From Cryptomeria japonica (lineage: Eukaryota; Streptophyta; Pinopsida; Cupressales; Cupressaceae): a DNA stretch of 64,000 bases. Shown here piece after piece: positions 56,101 through 64,000 of this stretch; the first letter of the stretch is position 1; each line of letters opens with the position of its first letter. The stretch spans positions 41,591,140-41,655,139 of the forward strand of contig NC_081411.1 in assembly GCF_030272615.1 (NCBI RefSeq), given 5' to 3'. A model generated the notes under the pieces. It saw only the letters and a list, made by a program, of their open reading frames with translations. It was not told where the DNA came from and searched no databases. Position numbers and translations under genes: made by a program.

Positions 56101-58780
56101 AATATAATTTGCAAATTGACAAGTTACAAAGGAAATAATTGATGAGATGATGCAATAAAAATTTGAGTTATTGAAAATGTAGTAAGAGATTCCCATTTTC
56201 AAAGAGCTATGAAGAATGTTAGAAAAATTCAACCACTGTTAGGGCATTAAAATCAAATGCATCAAGAAATCTGATCTTGGTGATTTGAACGAAATGGTCA
56301 ATGCATTTATTGACACATTTCTAGAGCGTGAAGGAAAAATAAGAATATGGATATTTATTTCTAAAGTGCATTGTCACTCAAGAGAGCTCTAGTATTTGTA
56401 TTTTGGATGAGATTATGGATAATAAATTAATCACTTTTGTCCTTCCATGTAGCCACCATGTAGTCTACCCTCAACTTGCAGTTCCAAGCACAAAATTTGA
56501 GTAGAAGGCTTGGCATGAAGATTTGACCCCTAATTTAGGGCCTCAATGCATTCCTTTTTCACTTTTATAATAACTACATGCCCTTTTTAGGCACTTAGGA
56601 ATCGGTTTTTAGCTAGTTAGGTTATTGTTTTGATTAGTGTAGTTGGTAACAAGTAGTAGCTAGATTATTAAACACCCTAGTTAACTAGGATATTTCAGCA
56701 CCTAAATCCAAAAGCTATGGATTTTGATAAGTTTTATAAAAACTATATAGTCTAACTTTGGAATCTAAATTAGGGGTTAGAAATTTCGCTCTCTTGCACA
56801 AACTATCATTTTGCAACACACAATATATGAAAACCAGAATGTTATCATTTTTTGAGAAATTGATGAATGAATTAAGCTATTGTTTCACTAGAGATGGGTT
56901 TTTGATCACTTGGAATTAATTCCCTGCAAATTTATTTGTTTAGAAGTGGATAGCTTGATTGGATTTGCATTTGAATGCACTTACATAATATTCTGTGTCA
57001 ATTTAGTGCTTAGGTATGGCATAATGATCCAATAAAATCTAGAAAATCTTAGTTTTGTTCTTTCCTTTGATGATTGCACTGATATTATATTTAACTATGT
57101 CAATTTCTACTTAATATGGTATTGGTTATCTTAGATTCAATCCAATGTTCCAAACAAATAAATGAATTTCATCTTGTCATTATCTATTTTTGTTTAGCAT
57201 TTTATTCATATTTCTCCCTACCCTACCTCTTTTGCATTATTATGGACATCTATTACAATATATTTATTTCAAAGAAGCATTTATGATTTCTAGATCTACT
57301 TACGAGCATGTATACATTTAAAATTTCATAATTATAAATCTTGCATGTTAGTGTGTTCCAGGAGATTGAAAGAGTTTGAAATTCATTAACTCTTGGCTTA
57401 CACCCGTGTTTGCTAGGAAAGGCCTCTCATAAAACATATACATCAGCCATTGGATTGTTTCAACATGGTCAAAACTTGACTATAACGAGACCTTGGAGTA
57501 ATATTATTACTTTTCAAGAGGAGTGATCAATCTTTGTATCACTCGTTGTGCTAACACCATAATCAACGAGTTAGTTGAAAAATTTGTAGTAGAATATTGT
57601 GTCTGGGTTTTCATATCGATGTTTCTTATTACACTTTATGATTCATTATCATGAAGTGGAGGAATAATGGATCATTGAGTGTAATCTAAAACATTGATGA
57701 AAATATTTAAACATAATTTTTCTCAAAAACTTTCTATATCAGGTTTTGTATTTTGAATACATAGATAATTACTAATTGAAAATTGGGTTAGCCCAAAAAT
57801 TCAAATTCAAATTTAAAAGTTATGGGGTCACTTATTCAAATTGCACAATTAACCTAAATTAATCTTATAAATTGTGATTCTAAACATAGACAAGGAATGA
57901 TAAATTGAGGAAAATACCAATCCTAGTTATTAGTAGATGAAATCAAGTAATGTTTGAATTGTGTACCAACTTTCAATCACACCAACTGTATATTTGTCAC
58001 CACATAAAGGATAAGAACCAACATGAAACCACAACAAAAGGGAAAAATACTAGTATGCAACTTTTACCCTTACACATAACTAATGTTTTATCATAAATTA
58101 CTAATGATGTACTCTATTTATTTATTAAAAAAATATGATATATAAGAAAAATATACTTCTTTCGATATAAAAAATAAATAAAAACTAGCACTTGCACCCC
58201 AACGACGTGCAATGGTTGCATCGATAGTTAGATATAGTCAGATTCACTAAAGCATTAATAGTGAGACGATTAAAAGACATGATTCATTAAAGAAATTAAT
58301 AGTGAGAAAGATTAATGTGAAATTCAACTAAGATATTTTGTCACTTCATGATTCCCATACTTGTTTTGGGTTTTTGAGGAGCAGGTGGATAAGTGATTCA
58401 CTGATTTTGACAATGATAATAAAAATTGTATTGCTTAAGGAGGCTCAAATAACTACTCCAAGGGATAGTGTACATGAATTCTAAGATCTTTGGAATGAAT
58501 TTATGCCTTACATTTTCCATCTTGAGGATAGATTTGAAATCATAGTATTATACACTTAATCTTTTACTATACGCTCTGCCAACAAAATTATTCTATCTAT
58601 AGAATGGCCAATTTTGTCTAGATAAAATAAATGAATGAATGAAAGTTTTTAATGACATCCACAAGACTAAACAGACTATGGGACCGAGAACACCCTCATT
58701 ACTTTATCTTTAAACTCTTTTCAATGTCAAATCTCTTGCTATTAATTTTGACTAGTACGCTAGTTGTCTAATAAATCATG
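56101..58780. other. No feature recognised
   Basis: 2.7 kb of AT-rich DNA with no ORF above background, no RNA gene, and no inverted or direct repeat that I could match elsewhere in the window. The TTATTACACTTTATGATTCA block near 57630 has the look of a decayed LTR, without proof. Confidence 0.5.
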
Positions 58781-58789
58781 TCTTCTTGA

Positions 58790-59640
58790 AATAGTTGATG
58801 CATCTTATCAACCTTCAAACTATTTTTGCACTGATTACAAATATCCTCATAAGTCATGAATTCCGTGATGGAATGCCATTCCATTTCCAACGCTCCCTTA
58901 TTGTAGAAAATGCAAGCTCTTTCTTCCCAAGTTTCCTTGGGTATCTTCCACCTCTCAGTCTCACACCTAAGATGATGCGATCCTCTCCTCAGTTGTGCAA
59001 CTAGTAGCCTTGCTTTCCCTTTAATAGCTACTCCTAGATATATTTTTCCACCATGAACCTTTGTTGGTTAAACTCTTTGATATAATATGCATTTTTCTGT
59101 CCAATCTGTTTTGTCCACATGACAATTCTAAATTTATCAATCACATAACTTTTTATTTCATCATTGGTGTGAGGACATTCTTGCAAATTGATGCCCCACT
59201 TGTTCATCTTTTTTTTGTTATGTTTCATCCACGTTTTCTTCCTATGACCTAGCACCTCTTCTACAACCATTTTGGACCAACGATGGTTATCCATGTTTTC
59301 AACCTTCTTTAAATAACTTACAAACCAGGTTATCGCGATGCCTCTAATGCCTAAATGCCTTCATAGACAACTCATCATCTCAACCATTAATGAATGCCCA
59401 CAATACTAAATGTGGAAGGTGCAGATTCAGTTTGGAGAGCTTACAATGCATTTTGTAGTACTTGGAGTGTACACTCACCATTTGTACAACATTTCTGAAA
59501 GGGCAAACTTTACATGAACTTGAAATTCTATCTCTCGCATACATTTTTGGAAGAAGATAATAGCTAAAACATCATCCATAAGAATCCACAAGAAGGTTGT
59601 ATTTGAGATGGTGGATATCATAACCAAAGCATGGACTATT
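58790..59640 (-). pseudogene. LINE reverse transcriptase C-terminal remnant
   Basis: Minus strand, right to left: LHLPHLVLWAFING near 59400, then VEEVLGHRKKTWMKHNKKKM and DKFRIVMWTKQIGQKNAYYI (59034-59294), then across a frameshift AQLRRGSHHLRCETERWKIP, EERACIFYNKG and EMEWHSITEFMTYEDI (58795-59000). This order (RLR-G-S-H-R-E-TGRW, EER-C-x2-C, E-x-E-x-H-x4-C) matches the C-terminal zinc region of non-LTR reverse transcriptases, with several Cys lost. Badly decayed. Confidence 0.55.
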
Positions 59641-59645
59641 CTTCG

Positions 59646-60040
59646 GTACTAATATTTTATTTTATTTTAGTAAGGGTTTTGTTTTTTATTAAGGAAAATC
59701 AAGTTTTAAGGGACCTGAAACCCACTTACATATCAAAAAGTAAAGCAATAGAGAAACTAGAATAGACAAAACAAAGAGAGAAGGCTGCAAAAGAACAACA
59801 CATAAGACAAAAACCAAAGAAAAGAACAACAAAAGGCCAGCGAGAGACTGACACACCTAAAACAAAATTACATTCAGGTGAAAATCTTTATAGTCTCTTC
59901 CACATCCTTGACCAGCATCATCATCACATTTGCTGCCTCTTTCAGGTCTTTATTTTTTTGCATCTGTTGATGACCTTTGGTCTTCAGCTCCAGCTCACTT
60001 GCATTTTGCCTAGTTCTGCGTCTGGAGGAGTGTTGAACAA
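59646..60040 (-). mobile_element. 3' end of a LINE-like retroposon with TAAA-type tail
   Basis: On the minus strand a helical charged segment (ELELKTKGHQQMQKNKDLKE), a very hydrophobic stretch (SRWPFVVLFFGFCLMCC), VSGPLKT and then AAACCCTTACTAAAATAAAATAAAATATT-like DNA ending at about 59646. A hydrophobic end and a TAAAA-repeat tail are common in plant LINE 3' ends. The assignment is tentative. Confidence 0.4.
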
Positions 60041-60395
60041 AACTAGAAGGGTTTTGTTAAGTTTTGTGCATTTTGTAAATATTTTGTGATTTCAAAACCT
60101 CTTTGTAGTCAAGTTTTCAAGATTTTAGATGGATAGAGAAAGAATAAAGTTGATGAAAATAAAGAAAGTGATAGCCAAGCATGTCACTTCTACAAGCAGA
60201 GGACGGTTTGATAAAAAACAAATGATCTTTCTATTCTATGCGACACAAATACCTTTACTAGCAAGAGGGAAAACACATTTTGGAATTCTTCCAACTTACT
60301 CTTGTCAACCTATAAATTGTTTTTTTCTGCTACACATCGCAATTGCCAATATTCACCTTGCAATATCTTCCGTCTTGCAATCAAAGCTCACCTTA
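60041..60395. other. No clear feature
   Basis: An 89-codon plus-strand open stretch at 60129-60398 has no recognisable domain and ends in the TIR element; I do not support it as a gene. TTCACCTTGCA (60353) reappears inverted just outside the other end of the TIR element (60823). Confidence 0.4.
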
Positions 60396-60397
60396 TA

Positions 60398-60815
60398 GGG
60401 GAGAGGACCCAATAGTTGAGTGCGTTCCAATTGTTGTGATAGTAGTTGTTGATTTAATAACCATACTTGTTGATTTAATGTCTAATTTTTTTGACAATAT
60501 TGCACCAATAGTTGTGACTTTAATACCCATAATTGAATGAAATGTACCCTTAGTTGTAAAAAGCAACCAATCATGTGATGCAACATCAACTAAACATATA
60601 CAGGGGCCCCTTATGTACGACTATTGTTCTCACCTTTTTTGGGGGGTATTTTGGTTACCTTGGCAAAAAGCATGTTGATGTGGCCCTGAAACCTTAGTTA
60701 TAAGTAGTGGACTTACCAAGTGAGCTATTGTAAAAATTTGGGAGTGATTTGAAATTTTCATGTAAAATTTTGAGAAGCACAAAGTTAGGGTGTTCAACTA
60801 CTAGGTCCTCTCCCC
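60398..60815. mobile_element. Small TIR transposon, 418 bp (MITE-like)
   Basis: Ends are inverted: GGGGAGAGGACCCAATAGTTGA at the left and, reverse complemented, GGGGAGAGGACCTAGTAGTTGA at the right (three mismatches or fewer in 22). TA on both sides (60396-60397, 60816-60817) fits a TA target duplication as in Tc1/mariner-type MITEs. Internal AATAGTTGTGA-like repeats with TTTAATACC or TTTAATGTC spacing lie near the left end. No coding capacity. It lies about 0.6 kb upstream of the host gene. Confidence 0.75.
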
Positions 60816-61441
60816 TAAACACTGCAAGGTGATTTAGAAAACCGTTGTCTCGAAAATGAGAAAAAAATTCTACCATCAAGCATGAGACAAATCCGGTGGA
60901 TGTTTCCCACCTATAATATTCTATTGGCCAATTAAGTCAATGTTTTTTTTTTTTTGAAGGCACATGTGAGTTTTAACTCAACTTTTAATTAATCAAACAA
61001 AAAATAAATATGCCATGTACTATAAGGAATGCCACTTTAGCTTGCAACTATTTGGTCAGTCTTAGTTGTTATGTGTCAATCGCGTGGGACCATGACTAAA
61101 AATAAATATTTTTCAATTAATTGGGCAATAACACGTTATAGGTGCACCTACCCGCATTATCTTCCACAATGAAACCAACATTGACCAGTATAAACAATAC
61201 GACTCGCTGACATATTCTTACAATTAAGAAATCTATTCCGTCTTTGTTTCGAGGAAAGAAAACAATTTTTATACTCAAACAGGAAAAACATGATCATGGT
61301 AGTCTACTCTTTACTTAGAATTCAACTTGGCAAAGGTTATGTAGATGCAGTGCCTTATAAAAAGTCTATTCTAACTATCTTTTTGTGTGAGGACTTCAAT
61401 CCGAAGCAACAACACACAAAAAAAAGTTGATTCAAATTGAG
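60816..61441 (+). promoter_or_regulatory. Promoter and 5' UTR of the strictosidine synthase-like gene
   Basis: A TATA box, TTATAAAAAG, lies at about 61355-61364, about 80 bp before the ATG, which puts the start of transcription near 61385-61395 and gives a short AC-rich 5' UTR (AGCAACAACACACAAAAAAA). A T-run is at 60943-60956 and CACATGTG at about 60961. No other gene is in this stretch. Confidence 0.65.
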
Positions 61442-64000
61442 ATGGCAGAAGCCCAAGTTAAGAATGCAGCCTTATTGGCTGTTCTGTGCTTGGCCTCAGC
61501 AGCATCATGGAATTACTTGGTTAGAACATCTCAAATTGATCCTGCCCCCATAAGTCTTTTGCCGTCCCCTCCCATGAGAGATGGTATTTATGCTCCCAAT
61601 GAGAAGCTTGAAAAGGCAGAAAAGATAGGATTAGGGCTGGTACATGGGCCAGAAGATTTCGCTCTTGACAGAGAAAAGAAGTCCCTTTTCACTGGATGTG
61701 AGGATGGATGGATTAAGCGGGTTTGGTTTGATGAAGGGAGGGTGGAGAATTGGACATTTGTTGGGGGGAGGCCTTTGGGTGTGGCGGTTGGGAAGAATGA
61801 GGAGCTCATTGTCTGCGAACTGCGTAGGGTAAGCTATTTGACTTGTATGCAATCACACGCTATTTATAATGTCTTAATTGTAATGTCCTATAAAATTCTA
61901 CTAGTAGTTCAATGTATTTAAACTATTTAAATTAGGCATATGTATTCGTATGTTCCAAACAGTTAAATAGTGCCTGCTATATTTTAAAAGTAATTTGATG
62001 ATGCAGAGCATTTTGTTTTAAAAGTTAAGTCCTATAAAATGGAGATTGCATGTGTTATATACCCACGCCTTACCATCCTCAGAGGTATTCTTTATGTTTT
62101 TGTTTTATCTACCATCTCTTGAAGGTAGTATTTTCATGCTCTATAAAATTTTGGATTGACGATTCATGGTTTCCTTGTAAAAACAATATTAGGGCTTACT
62201 GAATGTGACAAAAGACAATGTGGAGGTCTTGTGCAATGAGGCTGGCGGATCAAAACTCAAGTATGTGATATGATATCTATTCCCCTGGTTCTCTTGCATC
62301 TGTTTTGCTACTTGAAACACCATTTATTAGTAAACTGACAAGAAAAGTTTAATAACAAAAGTGAAGAAGCAGGCAGAGCCCTTTATTTTTCAAACATACA
62401 TCTGGGGAACTGTGTTTAATCCATTTTTATTTACCTCTTATATCTGTTCATGTTTATAGATTGACTGACCCATTACATGGAAAGAAAAGCCAGCTGAAAG
62501 TCAAGTGTGAATTGGTAGATCAGTTCTCAGAGCAAGGAAATTAATAGTCACCAAAACGAAAAATTATTATATAAGATAGGTCTAATCCCCAAAGAGGAAA
62601 AAAACCATAGTGGCTCGAGACATGTCTGTAAATTGCCAAACATTTCTTTTAAAATAGATATTTTCTTTCTTTGGAAGTTACCTTGTTGAAGTTCTTTTTT
62701 CTAACTGAAATACATAGACCATAACTATACTAAGGGTTACGAGTTTATCAAAATTTCTGTTTAGTCAGATTTATAGTTAAAACATGAAAGCATCAGACAC
62801 CGCTGTTCCATTGCCATAAACATAGAAAGAAGCAAACCATCAGTTTAAAACTTCAACCAGAATCAACTTCAATCGTATCAACCCCCTCAATAGAGTAATA
62901 ACTGTCCAAAATTTACCCAGGAGTTGCAACTGGGCTCTACTGGTATGGTGTGTAGTCCGCGTATGGCCAAAGTGCTAGAGTATAGAATTCTATGCGCAAT
63001 TGGCTGACAAGACAGTTCAGATCTTCACTGTAGTGAATATTGTCAAATCACAACAATGTGGCGTTCTCTAAACTATTGCAGTATGACCTAGCCAAATGGT
63101 CAAGGATAAAAAATACAGGCTACCCAAACTGCAAGGGCCAAAAATTGAAGGTTGTCTGTGGCTGTGCAATGGGCTAGCGAAACTACAAAAAAAACAAATT
63201 TCATTTCACACGGTTTTCAGAGGAGTTGAACTGATGTCATTGTACTTCAAACTATACATTCATATGAAAAAATGAAATTAAGGTACTCACTAATGTGACT
63301 CTACAATGTCTCTCAAGCAGAGGTTTAACCTGTCTTCAACTCTATTCGTTTGTTTTGCCTTGGAACCCTCTCCTAAGCAGAGGTCTAACCTTTGCTGATC
63401 TACATGGATTGGTAAGGTTTGGTTTCATTCCCAAGCGTGGTAATGAGATGAACTTATCTGAACAAAATTGAGATAGATAGATACATACATATAACATAAG
63501 ACAATTAGAAAGAAATTCCCTTCTAGAGTTCTACTAGGAAGGGGGTTTACGAGGGGTTTTCCTTTACCAAATCGACATCTGCCCAGGCTATGCCCTAATA
63601 AAATAACCTTTACCTCTTATCAAGGGGCAATATAAAGTTGTACACTGAAAAACATGAATTCTTTTCTTCGACTTCCCTGCATGGTCTAGGATTATAAAAA
63701 AATTGAAATTTTTCTTAATCAAATAAGCGACCAATTTCAAAAGTGACTTCTCTTTTTTTCACAGGATGCCTGATGGAGTTGATGTTTCAAAAGATGGTGT
63801 GATTTACTTCACAGATGCTAGCTATAAATACAGCCCTGCAAAATTTGAGTTAGAAGTATTTGAATATCGTCCTCATGGAAGGCTGATCAAATTCGATCCC
63901 ACCACAAAAACTGCGACTGTTCTGCTCAAGGACCTTTACTTCTCCAATGGAGTGGCTCTGTCTGCCCAAGAGGATTTCCTGGTTTTCTGTGAAACTTTCA
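61442..64000 (+). CDS. Strictosidine synthase-like protein (SSL), 5' part, three exons visible
   Basis: Exons 61442-61828, 62193-62260 and 63765-beyond 64000; both introns have GT...AG ends (GTAAGC...TTAG; GTATGT...CACAG) and keep frame (phase 0, then phase 2). About 230 residues are visible. Residues 8-25 are a hydrophobic signal or anchor; then GPEDFALD (69-76), GCEDGWIKRV (85-94), GGRPLGVAV (108-116), DGVDVSKDGVIYFTDASYKY (155-174), GRLIKFDP and NGVALS. These are blades of the six-bladed propeller of the strictosidine synthase-like/YLS2 group. Sequons NWT (103) and NVT (133) fit passage through the ER. True strictosidine synthase needs a catalytic Glu in the later part, outside the window; most SSL proteins lack Pictet-Spenglerase activity, so the substrate is unknown. 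No stops or frameshifts in the exons. The upstream in-frame TTG at 61427 is rejected as a start because ATG is at 61442. Confidence 0.92.
61829..62192 (+). other. SSL intron 1
   Basis: 364 bp, AT-rich, GTAAGC...ATATTAG. Nothing else recognised. Confidence 0.85.
62261..63764 (+). other. SSL intron 2
   Basis: 1,504 bp, GTATGT...TTTTTTTCACAG with a good polypyrimidine tract. No ORF, RNA gene or transposon recognised inside. Confidence 0.85.

Noticed and set aside
60129..60398. 89-codon plus-strand ORF
   Set aside because: No domain, AT-rich, ends inside a TIR element; length is within chance for this composition.
61588..61852. Minus-strand ORFs over SSL exon 1
   Set aside because: Antisense shadows of a coding exon.
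62930..63060. Possible tRNA-like segment in SSL intron 2
   Set aside because: GGGCTCTACTGG... has no cloverleaf pairing that I can draw and no TTCGA-type T-loop at the right distance.

Overview
The window is plant nuclear DNA, most likely from a large-genome seed plant such as a conifer. I infer this from wall-to-wall nested LTR retrotransposons, long LTRs, a Tat-like gag family, and one intron-containing host gene with a plant-type promoter; the species cannot be fixed from the sequence. About 51 kb (1-51136) is a stack of retrotransposons inserted into one another. The last 13 kb holds LTR remnants, LINE scraps, a TIR element, a quiet promoter region and the 5' part of a strictosidine synthase-like gene.

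Layout. (E1) 1-4010, minus: Ty1/copia element entering from the left window edge, inserted into (E2), a minus-strand copia element whose gag/protease is at 4011-5400. The 5' LTR of E2 is cut into three pieces (5460-5985, 19593-20973, 39429-39604). The first cut is E3 (5986-19592, minus), a copia element carrying gag zinc knuckles plus an unrecognised ORF where pol should be. The LTR of E3 is itself split by E4 (about 10705-18414, minus), a gag/protease-only Ty3/gypsy-type element. The second cut is E5 (20974-39423, plus), a chromodomain Ty3/gypsy element with target duplication CATAT. E5 was split inside pol by E6 (25188-35700, plus; duplication ATCAG), a better preserved relative of E4. The 5' LTR of E6 was split by E7 (26295-28942, minus; duplication CTGTC), a small non-autonomous copia element. 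Nesting is therefore LTR remnant > E2 > E5 > E6 > E7. LTR divergence judged by eye falls with depth (about 6% for E5, 2% for E6, 1% for E7), as the nesting order predicts.

Right of this lie an LTR scrap (39605-39831), an unassigned stretch, a TIR element (about 40566-40841), a second chromodomain gypsy element E9 (40842-46879, minus), and the gag and 5' LTR of E8 (46880-49802, minus) next to a related LTR (49803-51136). Two Sire-like copia LTRs (51202-52150 and 52824-54118) follow, then decayed DNA, LINE remnants, a 418-bp TIR element, and the host gene from 61442 to beyond the window end.

No element looks autonomous: every coding region has stops or frameshifts, and many stops sit where glutamine or arginine is expected, as C-to-T decay of methylated DNA would produce. 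E4, E6 and E8 belong to one superfamily with a CHHC gag knuckle, a TTTTGGTGAACC primer site, a shared U3 promoter layout (TCGGCCTA, then TATATAAG/A) and hairpins. They have no reverse transcriptase in this window, so any mobility would need enzymes supplied in trans. The strictosidine synthase-like gene is the only gene here that looks functional.
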